Source: Brachypodius melanocephalos (Eukaryota; Chordata; Aves; Passeriformes; Pycnonotidae). Taken from it: 64,000 nt of DNA. How positions within the stretch are numbered: position 1 is the first letter of the stretch; the number at the start of each line of letters is the position of its first letter. This document shows, in pieces, positions 13,781 to 24,866 of the stretch. The position numbers and the translations under genes are program-made. Location of the stretch: assembly GCA_013398615.1 (NCBI GenBank), contig VZSR01003806.1, positions 20,088,788-20,152,787 on the forward strand, in the 5' to 3' direction. Under the pieces are notes generated by a model that made no database searches, was not told the origin of the DNA, and saw nothing but the letters and a program-made list of their open reading frames with translations.

Positions 13781-13816
13781 TGTCTAACTCAGTGGATCTG
13801 TGTGTCTTCCGGCAGG
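13781..13816 (+). promoter_or_regulatory. XKR6: Splice acceptor of XKR6 terminal exon
   Basis: A branch-point-like CTAAC at 13784-13788 lies about 28 bases before a CAG at 13813-13815. The short tract between is TG/TC-rich. The exon starts with GT, completing a codon whose first base is in the previous exon (phase 1). If that base is T the codon is Cys, which matches the Cys-Val-Ser-Ser junction I recall in mammalian XKR6. Confidence 0.85.
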
Positions 13817-14780
13817 TGTGTCCTCTGTGGCCTCCCTGATGTCCCTGGCTTGGGTGCTAGCCTCCTATCACAAGCTTCTTCGGGACTCTAGGGACGACAA
13901 GAAGAGTATGAGCTACAGAGGGGCCCTCATCCATCTCTTCTGGCGCCTCTTCACCATCTCATCCCGAGTTATTTCTTTTGCTCTCTTTGCTTCCATCTTC
14001 CAGCTCTACTTTGGGATCTTTGTAGTGGTCCATTGGTGTGCCATGGCTTTCTGGATCATCCATGGTGGGACAGATTTCTGCATGTCTAAGTGGGAGGAGA
14101 TCCTCTTCAACATGGTGGTAGGGATTGTGTACATTTTCTGCTGGTTTAATGTCAAGGAAGGGCGGACTCGATACCGAATGTTTGCGTATTACACGGTGGT
14201 CCTGACGGAGAACGCTACCTTGACGCTCCTTTGGTATTTTTACAGAGATCCCGACACCACTGACTCCTATGCCGTGCCAGCACTGTGTTGTGTCTTTCTT
14301 AGCTTTGCTGCTGGGATAGCTTTGATGCTGTTATATTATGGTGTGCTGCATCCCATGGGGCCAAGAGCTAAGATCTTTGCCAGCTCCTGTTGCGCCGAGC
14401 TGCTCTGGGGCATTCCTTTGCCCCCCGATGTTGAGCCCATGGCGCCTCAAACCCCTGGGTACCGGGGGGCCCAGGCTACGCCCACCAGAGCGGTCACGGA
14501 GCAACAGGAGGAACTCACAGCTGACACTTGCTTGCCCGTTTTCCAGGTGAGAGCAATGGTACCATCTACTCCATCTGGGCGACCCTACCCCCCCGAGGGG
14601 CCTCTCATTAAGATTGACATCCCAAGAAAAAGATATCCTGCCTGGGATGCTCATTTTGTAGACAGGAGGTTAAGAAGAACTATCAACATCCTCCAATATG
14701 TCACCCCCACAGCTGTAGGTATTAGGTATAGAGATGGACCTCTCTTATATGAGTTGCTACAATATGAATCTTCACTTTAA
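13816..14780 (+). CDS. XKR6: XK-related protein 6, terminal coding exon (partial gene)
   Basis: This exon encodes about 321 residues, roughly the C-terminal half of XKR6 (about 640 residues in mammals). Counting from the split Cys as 1, it shows hydrophobic segments near 2-19, 37-58, 61-82, 96-111, 122-142 and 153-178. The conserved loops are DSRDDKK (24-30) and NVKEGRTR (112-119). A hydrophilic, proline-containing cytoplasmic tail runs from about 181 and ends in ESSL, which fits a class I PDZ ligand. XK-family proteins are plasma-membrane proteins. XKR8, XKR4 and XKR9 scramble phospholipids in apoptosis, but XKR6 has no firmly established activity. The match to XKR6 rather than XKR4 rests on FWRLFTISSRVISFALFASI, the PPDVEPMAP tail segment and the RYRDGPLLYELLQYE ending, as I remember them. 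No frameshift or stop is seen. The GTG in frame at 13800 is intronic and is not a start codon. Confidence 0.95.
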
Positions 14781-15386
14781 AGCTCCTTAAAGCAAAAGTA
14801 AAAGAGGGGACCTTATTTTTGTTTACGGTAAACACAGATCATGAAACAAACACAAACCTTCAGATAAGCTTTCTTTCTGGTTGCTGTATGTATAAAAAAA
14901 AAAAAGATATTCTCTATGTTTTGTAAGTAAAAACAAAAAGAAAAACTTTTCTTTTGTTTTTTACACACAAGAAACAGTATTTCAACTTCCACACCTAGGA
15001 TTCACAGGTGGAGAAGGAGGCATCTCCACATCAGTTTTATATCGTACACCAAGTGTAGAACATTATTTATGGGATTGGTGCTGATTGAAAAATAAAAAAA
15101 AAAAACAAACAAACAAACCTACAACTGCCTTATGCCCTTAGGTGCTGAGTTTCATTAAGTACTGTCACCTTTCTCATGCAAAACTCTTTGATGACTATAT
15201 GCCAGGAAAAAAAAAAAAAAAAACCCAAAACAAAACAAAAGAAAAACCAACCATCCAACTGAAATGTCAACCTTAAAATTAAAAAAAAAAAGTTAACAAC
15301 AACAAAAAGAGAGAAATGTATGAAAAAAATTATTAATCCAGTTGCTCTTATTGGATTTAGCAGAAAAAACCCTCCAAATGTCTAAA

Positions 15387-15414
15387 GATAAGAAAGCAAA
15401 GATAAGAAAGCAAA
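15387..15414. repeat. Two-copy 14-bp tandem repeat
   Basis: GATAAGAAAGCAAA occurs twice without interruption (15387-15400 and 15401-15414) in the XKR6 3' UTR. It looks like replication slippage. Confidence 0.9.
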
Positions 15415-16052
15415 GCCAAGACAACCCCAATGGAGTTTGATTTTTCCAACAGCTAAAAGACAAAATCAGGTCTGTAAGATAATTTGGCAAGGAATTTATG
15501 ACACCATTGGGCCAAGCCTTGACCGAGTCGTGTTATAAAGATGACCCCACCCTGGAACCATTTTCCTCGTGGAAATGGATCCTGTACAAAGGTGGGATTG
15601 TACCAGATCAGTGTGAAAATACAGGATCTGATCTTGTTCCCAACAACAGCTCATGCTAAAGCCCCACTGTCTCCAGTGGAGCAAATACCAACAGTCTGAG
15701 CCCAGAATAAGGCCTGCCACCCTGATTTCTGGAAAATGAGAAATTTTCAAAATTATAAACCAAAAACATGATCCGAAAGTACATTTCCACATATCTAATA
15801 ATTATTTCAGTAATAATAAAACTCAGCATGGTAGCAAAAAGCGAGTCAATTTAAAGGCACAATACTTGATCAGTGACTGGCAAAATAATTTGACCTACTG
15901 TATCATTTTAAGGCTGTGAAAGGCATACATGTATTATTTGTAATCTCGTGTAAGACCTGTCATGTCTCATTCAGTGCGAGCCTTAAAGTGATTGTAAAGC
16001 ATCCTTTGTTCCATTTTGGGGATTTTTGGGTTTTGATTTTTTGTTTTGTTTC

Positions 16053-16079
16053 TGTTTTGTTTTTAAGGAAAACAAAACA
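16053..16079 (+). repeat. Perfect hairpin in XKR6 3' UTR
   Basis: TGTTTTGTTTT (16053-16063) is the exact reverse complement of AAAACAAAACA (16069-16079), leaving a 5-base loop TAAGG. The stem can be extended by four more pairs if a one-base bulge is allowed. It is low in GC (two G-C pairs), so RNA stability is modest. Because it comes from low-complexity T/G and A/C tracts, chance origin is quite possible. Confidence 0.55.
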
Positions 16080-17359
16080 TGAAAAGTCGGGATTAAAAAA
16101 AAAAAAACCACAAAAACACAAAAAACAAACAACAACAAAACAACCAACAAAACTTCTTCAAACGGTAATAACCTGTAAAACTGACTCACGTCTCGAGATG
16201 ATTTGGTGCTTTGTAATTTTTTTTTTTGTTGATGTTGTTGTTGTGATTTAGCTGAGAAAAATTCTTCGACTCGGTTACGTGTGGGGAACTGCTGATAAAA
16301 AAACTGTCTCGTGTCACCCTCTACTGTAAGTACATGGCGAGAAACAACAACCAGAGGAAATCCAAGAGCGTAGCAAGAGCGCCGTGGTTTAGCTTTAGCC
16401 TTCCACCGCCAGGAGATGCTGCCACCTCCGAAGCTGGCAAAGCCCAGACGGTCCCACCGAGGGCCATGGGGTTGTCTTGACATTTCCAAATTAACCCGCT
16501 CGGTGTCTGAACATTTTCATCTCTCTCGGATTCTGTTTCTGTGCTGGAATCTCTTGGGGTTTTTGGTTGGTTTTTTTTTTTTTTTTTTAGTTAAGTCACT
16601 GGGTTTGCGTCTATCCGACACCTTTTTTTTTCCCGTTTCGAGAGTATTGCTCCTTTAAAGGAATATTCCTGTTTCAGGGCATCTTTTCAATCCCACCATC
16701 CCTCTACTTGGGAGGGGAAAAAACAACAACAACAAAATGAGATATTTTTAAGTGAATGCTGTAGTATTTTCTGTGTGTAATTGCAATTTTTTATTCCAGA
16801 AATACTGTAACTGTCTAGGGTGCAAAACTCTCATGCTGACCTATTCTGAAGAGAAGATCAGCATGGGGGGATATTTTTTAATTATGATTATGATTTTTTT
16901 TAATTTCATGAATCAGTTGGGTTTTTTTTAATTATGATAGTATTTAAAGAAACTAGTACCAATTTTATATAACAGTTTAAAGAAGCTGAATGCTTTCTTC
17001 GCCTGAATATACCTGAAGAGAAACATTTTTTTCAATCAGTGATCCTTTGCAGTGTTCTGAGAAAACATTGGGGTTTCTTCAGTTGTTTCATTTTGTTTTG
17101 TAAAGGAAACTTTTAACTGGTGTCTGTCCCTTTCAAGGAGGGCAGGATTCCTTCAGGCCAAACTATAGACACATGGCAAAGTTTATACAAAGCCAAATTG
17201 TCACTGGTACTGTAATTCCCAGTCAAACTCCATTTCAGGCAGATGTTTCTGGGCTCTGATTACAACCAATGTGATGGTCACATTTTCGTGCAAAGGGAGG
17301 GATTTGGTCTTGTCATCCCCTATCTAACTCCCCAGTCCCTTGTTTGCTGTGCACATAAA

Positions 17360-17405
17360 TACACATATATATGTATATATAGATATATACATGAACTGAT
17401 ATATA
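17360..17405. repeat. TA-rich microsatellite
   Basis: Imperfect TA/CATA repeats. The stretch includes a TGTATATA Pumilio-type motif at 17372-17379, which may simply be part of the repeat. Confidence 0.85.
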
Positions 17406-20400
17406 TTTGCGAAAAGCTTTCATTTCCCTTCTCCATTGTCTATGCCCCACAGCCAGTCCCTTCTCAAGTGTCCTACTAACATTTCACCCCTGTTTCTCTC
17501 CTGATCAGTGTGCTGTCTCCATAAAAAGAGGTAATTTGTGAAGTGAACTCGCTGTCCCCACCTGCTGAGTCCTAAAAACACAGAGGTGCCCATCCTTCAG
17601 CTACAGACCTGCATTTCTCCTTCCAGAACTTTCTTTTGACTTGCCTTTAATGTCAGTGTAGACTTACCTTGTTAGAATTCCCCATGTAAAGGCTCTCTTT
17701 GGTCCTTGCATGAAAAGCTCTCCTCCTCACATCTGCATTTCCATGGCAAAAGCATGAGAAAGGAATGGATGGCAAACAGCCCTTGAGGGCTGTTCCTCGG
17801 GGACCATTTTTTCAGGAGGTGGCATTCCCATTTTCAAAAGCACCCTAAGAAGGTCCTGCTCCCCAAACTCATCAACCTTGAGGTCTGGAAATGTGGTGCT
17901 GACCCCATTGAATAGCCAGACCCTTCCCACCAGGACAATGACAACGAGCCAAGGCACAGTCACCAGGTGCCAGGAGGAGGAGACCCTTCAGTGTTGCCTC
18001 TCATGAGCAACTCCAGCCTGCCTTCCCTCAGGAACGGGATCTTACTCCACACCACCACACCAACAGCCGTCGCCTCCGCCCCGTGCCCGGAGTGGAGGGG
18101 CAAAACACTCTGGAAGTGTCCTTACTTCTCAATGCAGTGCTAACTTCTCACAACCAAACCAGCTTAACCAACCAAGGGCTTGACATATCCCTGTTCCAAA
18201 GTCCTCCTCCTTCGTGGCTCGTAGCGTGGATAACAACAAAGGCAGGTGCCTCCACTGCGAGTTAAGACTCTTTTGTTACTTGCATAAACTTTCTGCCTCT
18301 GTTTCTCTTTTCTTTGAATGATATCTATCAGCATCTTCATTTAGCAAAGGATTTCCAGGGAGAGCCTGTGTCGTCCCTGAAGAACTATTTCTTTTTCCAG
18401 GACTTCATTACAGCCTTAACGTAAAGCACGTGCTCTGCCACTACTCCCAACATGTTCTTGGTGGACGGTTCGGGGTGGTGACCATTTCCTTTTGGGATTA
18501 CCTGTGATCTTGTTGCCAAACAGCGCCTTTTGCCAAGCCAAAAGCTCAGGGTGGAAAAATACCCCAGCTCTCTATTGGTACTAATCCCAGTGCTAAGAGT
18601 CTCATCCTCTCCTCCTGTTTTGTTTTTTTTTTTTTTTTGCCCTTTGATTTTTTTGGTGTGCACTTTTACAGGATGGTCAGCAACTTGTTTTGGTTTCACT
18701 TTGAATTTAACTTCTCAGCTTTTCCCCGGTACCTTTTTTATACCATATCCCACCTTCTGGCCAGAAGATACTGCATGAGGAGCTTTTCAAACTGCCATGG
18801 AGAAGGTTGACCCTGTATTTATTCACATCACAGGATCAGTGGGCAACTCCTCTGGCCCATTTGTGGTGCTGGATTCACCTTAGGATCATTTAAACCAGCC
18901 AACTGTGCCATGCCAGGGCAATGTCAAGTCATGAGGGCTCCACCATCCCGACTGTTACTGTTCAGATCTTCCCTGGCATGGTTTTGATCCACTCCAAGGA
19001 GCCCTGGGCTCAGGAGCAACTTGCCCAGGCTTTGGCACTGACCAGAGACTGTCCCCAGTCATCAGTTTGGATGCAGCTGCTCCACATCAGGGGTGGAAGA
19101 TTTTAGGAGTCAGGATGGGGCCAGCACTACTCAGTTGGCTTCATGGCCAGAATGGATCCTGGAAGTGCTTAATTTCCTGACAAAGATGTAACTCCATGCC
19201 ACAGACCAGGATGCAGGACGTGGTGGAGTACGTCAGCTCTGATCTGGCATTTTCCTGTTTTCTGCCTGATTCAATGGACAAGTTATTTTTCAGTTCACTC
19301 TGTTCCCTTTGCTGAGGTTGTTTTGCAAACTGCGTCACTTTTACGGCTCAGATGTCAACCCATCCATCCCTCCATCCATGTCAGATGGATGGCATGTTTA
19401 CTGTGATAGTGTTACACATCCATAGGCAGCTAATTTGGAGACAGGAATTGTTCAGACCAGACCGAATCAACAGTGGAAACACAGGAATTACAAGGTCCCT
19501 GCCCATGCCCTTGTCATGCTTTGCCACCCACACGAGGCATTTTTCATCTGCAGCAAATCCAACCTGAACTGGAGAAGAGGAGCCAATGGTGAATAATCAC
19601 CAGTGCAAAGTGCAAGTGAGACACCTATTTCAAGTGTAAATATATGTATTTTCAGTGTTTGGGATTGGAGCAAATTGTCTGCTTCACCCCGTCCTTTTGT
19701 GCACCTGCCAAAAAGTCAGCAGTGATTTGCATGTTTTTATTTAAAGCTGACTGGATGAAACAGGGCAAAATTAATCCCAAGTTTTAGTGAACGGTCTGCT
19801 AAAACCTGGCTCACACAGGGAGCATTGCTATTGACTTTCAGAGTGCAATCACCCTGGGCTTTCCAGATATATTTTTGTACACACAAGATTCACTTCACAA
19901 TTTATCCCCACTCTGGCCCTGCATGTCACACCTGTCACCCGCACACCTGCAGCATGACTAAACCTCCTGAAGAAAATGTGGTCTGAGGTTGGTCCAGCAT
20001 GATTTCATTGAAGCTCAGAGGTGCTTTGAAAAGGAAAACTTACTACTGTGCATTTGCAAAACCTTTTAGTGCCTGCTTGCTGGGCAGCTTGGGCAGGAGA
20101 CAATTTGGAAGCTGCCAGAGTCAGCGGAAAATTGTGGAGACAGGCTTTCCTAGGATTTTTCCTTCTTTTACTGGGTTTGCTTTTCTCTGGGTTCTGTTCA
20201 GATCTAATGTGGTCCTGCAAAAGAAAACCCACCAGAAAACAAAAACCCAAATAAACCCATGACAAAATGAGGTCTATGCCAATTCCCACAGAAGCTGAGG
20301 TGGCTGATGTAGGATGGTAGGGATGATGTGAACTCCGTTGTGGACCCTTTGCTTGCTGGAGCTTGCATGCTGTTCTTTTGGCAGTTGCCTCAAGCCCTGG

Positions 20401-21229
20401 GGGCTTTGGGGATGGTGCTTTCCCAGGGTTATGATTGCTGGTTTTATTTTTCCTTGGAGCTCAGGTGTATTCTGGTGCAGAGAATCTCAGCCTGGTTTTG
20501 AACGAGGAGATTTGAGGCTATCCCAAATAGACGTGGGCAAACCTTTCACTGTGTGCAGAACGCATTTCCAGACCTTTGGGTACCGCTAGAGATTGTTGCA
20601 ATCCACTTAATTCTCCATGAGCACGTTCAGAATCGCTTCATTGTTCTGTTGTGTTTGAACTTGGGAATAACTTGGTGTGGTGACTCTTTCCTGTCGAGGT
20701 GTGATGTGAAGAAAGGGAGGAGCTTTCCTGCTGTGCTGGGTGTTGCCTGTGTTCAACACTTGTTCCTTACTTGAAGCTCAGACAGTGGGATAATGAGAAA
20801 AATGGGAAAATGAGATGATGGATCGCTGCATATGTTCCATTGGCTCTCCGCTGATGAGGAGGGAGGCAATTGGTGACTATTAAAATAAATCAGCATAAAC
20901 CATCTGGACCTCAGTGTATATTCAGACACGCACAGAACCCAATTGGAAAGTGATGTTGTTGATAAAATAATGTGGATACCGTTTCCTGTCGTATATTAAA
21001 AACCTAAAAATTGAAACCAAATCAAAACCAAGCCCAATTATTTGAGAGCATAAACGTTCCTGTGCCCTCCTCATTCCTTTGGGACACATGCAGCAAGGCA
21101 ACTGTTTGAAAGCCAGGCACTTTGTAATCCACGGAGTTAATTGGATTTGTGCAATGCTGTGTTTGTCAGATGGTCTCTTACAGAGGGCGTAGAAAAGTGG
21201 CCACGGTCTAAAAGTCATTGCAGATTTTT

Positions 21230-21425
21230 GGGTGACAGTACTCCTGGGTTTCGACCCCAGCTCTGCCACGAAGTTGCTGTGTAACCTTGGGCAAGTGATT
21301 TAACCTTTCTGTGCCTACAGTTTACCCATCTGTACATGGGTATAATAATATTTACCTACCTCACAGGGGTGTTGTGAGGCTTAAGTTAACGTGTGTGAGA
21401 GGTGCTGGAAGTGCGCCATGAAAAT
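21230..21425 (+). mobile_element. MIR SINE, well preserved
   Basis: Nearly the whole MIR order is present. There is a tRNA B-box-like 'GGTTTCGACCCCAGCTCTGC', then 'GTGTAACCTTGGGCAAGTGA', 'TTTAACCTTTCTGTGCC', 'TTTACCCATCTGTACATGGG', 'TATAATAATATTTACCTACC', 'TCACAGGGGTGTTGTGAGGC' and an end resembling the MIR 3' region. MIR is a tRNA-derived CORE-SINE active in early amniotes and mammals. A copy recognisable by eye over about 190 bases is unusual in a bird. It is old by family history, so its preservation may reflect constraint; that is inference. Confidence 0.9.
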
Positions 21426-23036
21426 TTCATTCTTGCTGGGTTTGTGCTGTTGTGGGGGATGAGCAGTGAAGGGATGGGTTACAACATGCAGAAGGAAAAC
21501 CTGCTGGTGAATGTTTTGAGAAAGTGATTTGAAATCTTTTCTCTCCCCAAAAGCAAGGAACGGAGAAAATTGTTGTGCACCAACTGAACAGCCTTGCTTT
21601 CCTGGTCAAATGTTAACAGCACTATTTGCAATATTATTTTCTTACACAACAGGTGACCTTTCCCTTTTCCTTGCTGTTTCTGAAAACTTGAAACTAAAGA
21701 TGACAAAAGTATTTCTGAATCGAACAGGTGAATGATGATACTGATGAATACTTGAATTTCTTTAAAAGTTGCTCTCATCAGCCACGGTTAAATGTGCACT
21801 AATCTTTCAGTCATCAGCTTCCATCTGAATACAGTGAAAAATTTGCTCACGCTGTTTTGGAATAGCCTGGACCTTATTTGGGAGGCTGGTATTGCTGAGG
21901 ACTCTTGTAGGCATGGGAAAACTAGTGTCTCAACTGATAAACACGTGAAAAAAAAATTTTTTTCTTTCTGTTTTGGCCTTTTAAGTTCCTTGACTGCCTA
22001 AGACAGCACAATAATTGCAGTTTACTTGGTTGTAAGGTAGCTTTTATTTTTTTTTTTAAGTTTTTGAACTGTTTCCTTACATGAAGGGCGAAGGTGGGAT
22101 GTGAAAGGATAAAATAGACCCAATGCTGTTCCCCTGCAACTCTTCCCGAAGTCCCTGCTTTCCTGGAGAAAAAACCTATGCCACATCTAGAGATACCAGA
22201 CCAGGCTGCCTTCACTGTCCTCCTGCAGGCAAAACTTCCCTTGCCAACTGTGGGAGTTTTGGCTGTTGGTTCTGTGTTCATCGAGGTGGATTCATCCCTG
22301 GTTGAGCCCCAAGCCACTCAGGTGAAAGCCAGGATAACTTTCTTTAGAATGAGGGAAGGGATCCAGTCCATTGCTCCAAATGTCACCACTGGTCAGATAA
22401 TTCAGAAGGGAAAAACATGTGATAGAAAGCCTGGGGTTTAGGGATTTTTTTTGTGTGTGTGTTTTTGTTGTCTAAGTGTCCTGACCATTATATGATGTCT
22501 CTTGTGGAAATGCAATGCCAGGCAGGACTCCCTGCTCCCTTTTAGAGAAGCTTTGTGAAGTCTGCTCACGCACTCCTTACTCAGGCAAAACTCCTGGGTT
22601 TTGTTTTGGGTCTCCTTTTCTGTCCTGAGTAAGGACTGTGGAGTCTGGTCTGTTTGGGATCACTGTGGGGTGTTTCAGGTGGCCGCTGTCTTCTCTAGCC
22701 CAAGACTTGCCTTGCATGAAGCAAGAAGGAAGCTCTGGCTTGGTCTGCCACGTACCTTCCCTGTCCCTTCTCTGTGTCCACCATGGGGAGGGAGTTCAAA
22801 ATCTTCTGGCTACAGGGGTCAGGCTCTTCCACCTGAATTTCCAGGCAGCTGCACATCTTCCTGCTGGGGCAGAGCAAATTTAGAAGCCCCACTCCTGCAG
22901 ATGGGCCATTGCTCACCTGCATTGGCTTTGGGTCTTCTCCTTCCCCGTCCTTCTCTCCAGCTGTTTCTTTGCCCTGTTTTGAGCACTCAGCTTGGTGCTT
23001 CTGGGTTCTTTTTACTGCTTCTGTTCAAAAAAAAAA

Positions 23037-23046
23037 NNNNNNNNNN
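23037..23046. other. Assembly gap inside a poly(A) run
   Basis: Ten N are flanked by exactly ten A on each side (23027-23036 and 23047-23056). This symmetry suggests an A homopolymer of unresolved length rather than missing unique sequence. Open frames that cross it should be ignored. Confidence 0.95.
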
Positions 23047-23356
23047 AAAAAAAAAAGGTTTGAAGTTGGGAAAAAACAACAATGTAACTCCTTCGGTGCT
23101 ATGCTAACTGCTTTGTTTGACCCAACCAAATGCTGGCCAACAAATGGATATTCCCTCTTTGTCCTAAAAAGCACCACACATCTGTGTCTTGAACAGGGAT
23201 GGACGGAGAGGGCTGAGAGAGGGCAAGTGTGGTTTTGAAAGCAATTAAAATCTCACGTGTAGACCAGAAAGATGTAGGTGCAGACTGCTTTCAAAGCCCG
23301 TTGTCGCCCACCTCGTGGAATTAAATAGGATATAGCCTATAAAGGTATTGAGGGCA

Positions 23357-23375
23357 TTATATATATATATATATG
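23357..23375. repeat. (AT)n microsatellite
   Basis: Nine AT units, with further TA-rich sequence and an A-run following. Confidence 0.95.
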
Positions 23376-23817
23376 TATTAAAAAAATACAAAAAGTTCAC
23401 ATTATTGATAAATCACCCTTTAATTCTCCTGAAATTGAGCTGTTTAGCAGGGAAACCACCTGGCTCTGCTTGCACCTAGTTGTTTTGGTATGACCCACTT
23501 CAGCAGCAAGACTAAAAGAGCAGGAAGAGAGAGAATTCCTCCTACTATAAACTGAGCCTGAAGTGAAGTGTGTGCCTATGAATTTTCAGGATTAAAGGGG
23601 TTAATCAACATGTATGTCTGAGTCTATATCCCCAGTCCAGTGGAAATATAGGTGAGCATACATGCCACGTTACTGCAGCAGTATATATGTTTTAATATAT
23701 ATGAACACATTGTGAATTCCAAAGGGCTTTTTCGAGACGAGGAAGGTCATTCCTGGTGAGAGGTTCTAGCAATTTGGGATTTGCAAGCAGGGTTGAAATA
23801 AACATTCCTTGTAGGGG

Positions 23818-23818
<1 letters not shown>

Positions 23819-23857
<39 letters not shown>
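23819..23857. repeat. T homopolymer of 39 bases
   Basis: An uninterrupted run of T. It lies about 17 bases after an AATAAA (23797-23802). It could be the T-rich downstream part of a + strand poly(A) site, the poly(A) tail of a minus-strand retrocopy, or just a homopolymer. No retrocopy body is recognisable to its right on the minus strand. Assembled length is unreliable. Confidence 0.9.
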
Positions 23858-23864
<7 letters not shown>

Positions 23865-24775
23865 AAGACCATCAGAAGGTTAAGGTCGTGAGGAAACGCT
23901 GTCCCACCTGATCTTCCACTTCTCAAGAGATTTGGAAGCCAAAATCAGACTGAACATGAGGGCCAAATGCAGCATCAGGATAAATCAGTAGAGCTCCACT
24001 GGTGGCCAGATGCCTCCTTACACTATCTATGCTAAAACCAGTAATTTCTACTGGAGGTAGGGAGCCCAAACAGGACCCTATTGGTCTTCTTCTTCAACTG
24101 TGACAATATATTTCAGGTTTGAGCTTGTAGAGTTTGTCAAAACCCAGGCAAAACTTGGGCAAAGGCAGGAGTCTCTTTACAAGAGGAGCCATCTGAGTGT
24201 AGCTTACCCCTGATCTCTGTGGGGGCTTTGTAGTCCCTGGCTTTAGCTGAGGAAGAGATGGTTTCTCCTTTCACCAGTATCAGCACTGCAGTGAGAACAG
24301 CCCTGTCGACACACGCAGCAAACAGGGCCCTCCTTTGCAGGGAGTAAACCCTCCAAATCTGATTTCAAGCCCTTAAAATTCAAATGCCAAATGCCACTTG
24401 AAGGGAATGATTATTGTTTTGCCTCCAGATGTCATTCCTGTTCATCAGTCACAAGGACAAGCAGCTCATATTTTCCTTTCTAGCTGTATTTACCAATAAA
24501 ACTCGCTGCCACTGCCAGAACCTCCTCCCCTCAGCCCCAGCTGAACGCCACCTGCATGCCGCCCCCGCCTTTCCTCCCCTTCTTCCACTCTAAAAGCAAA
24601 CACTGTTCCTTCCTAACTAGGGAAGATCCAGGGAAAAATGCCAGCTGATTACACCTGCAATCTGTTCGCTTGAGGGGTTGGTTTCAGTTTCTGAGAGCAC
24701 GAGTACACACAGGGATATGCGCCCATAGGAATTTCAGTAGCCGGAAATTCCTTCAGGAATTGACTTCAACTGGAT

Positions 24776-24866
24776 GATTCTTGGAGTCATCTCATACAGG
24801 GCCAGGAGCTGGACTTCCATGATCCTTGTGGGTCCCTTCCAGCTCAGGATATTCTGTGATTCTAGG
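24776..24866 (+). mobile_element. CR1 LINE 3' tail
   Basis: 'GATTCTTGGAGTCATC', 'GCCAGGAGCTGGACTTCCAT', 'GATCCTTGTGGGTCCCTTCC' and 'GATATTCTGTGATTCTA' match the end of an avian CR1. The same subfamily end recurs at 44832-44925. Only the terminal 90 bases remain. Confidence 0.88.

Larger units (their letters stand above)
1..13815 (+). other. XKR6: XKR6 intron (3' part of the intron before the terminal exon)
   Basis: This stretch precedes the XKR6 terminal exon and ends in its splice acceptor, so it is read as intron. No open frame in it resembles the upstream part of XKR6 (the N-terminal membrane segments), so the preceding exon lies left of the window. Large introns are usual for XKR4/XKR6-type genes. 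The longest open frame (2369-2971, + strand, 200 codons) shows no domain I recognise and looks like chance. Apart from the repeats and the AP-1 block listed separately, I see only ordinary unique intronic sequence. The 5' boundary is unknown. Confidence 0.8.
14781..17500 (+). other. XKR6: XKR6 proximal 3' UTR (end approximate)
   Basis: The sequence right after the stop is AT-rich, with many A-runs (near 14893, 15094, 15207, 15281, 16095) and T-runs (near 16212, 16569), CAAA/CAACA repeats and no sizeable open frame. Candidate poly(A) signals are AATAAA at 15091-15096 and 15815-15820 and ATTAAA at 16092-16097. The first is inside an A-run and may only be an internal-priming trap. A UGUANAUA-type Pumilio element occurs at 17372-17379, inside a TA-rich stretch. 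No clear end is visible, and the 17.5 kb limit marks where AT-rich UTR-like texture fades. Confidence 0.6.

Noticed and set aside
13800..13815. An in-frame GTG start for the XKR6 frame
   Set aside because: The bases before 13816 form a splice acceptor, and the frame continues from an upstream exon outside the window.
13885..13899. A DSRDD sequence in XKR6 as a possible caspase site
   Set aside because: It lies in a conserved loop between membrane segments. The known caspase sites of XKR8-type scramblases are in the C-terminal tail, where I see no DxxD.
19372..19392. CCATCCA...TGGATGG hairpin
   Set aside because: It derives from a short CATC simple repeat and is too small to support a function.
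22601..23107. A 168-codon frame around the small gap
   Set aside because: It crosses the N gap and a poly(A) run and has no recognisable domain.
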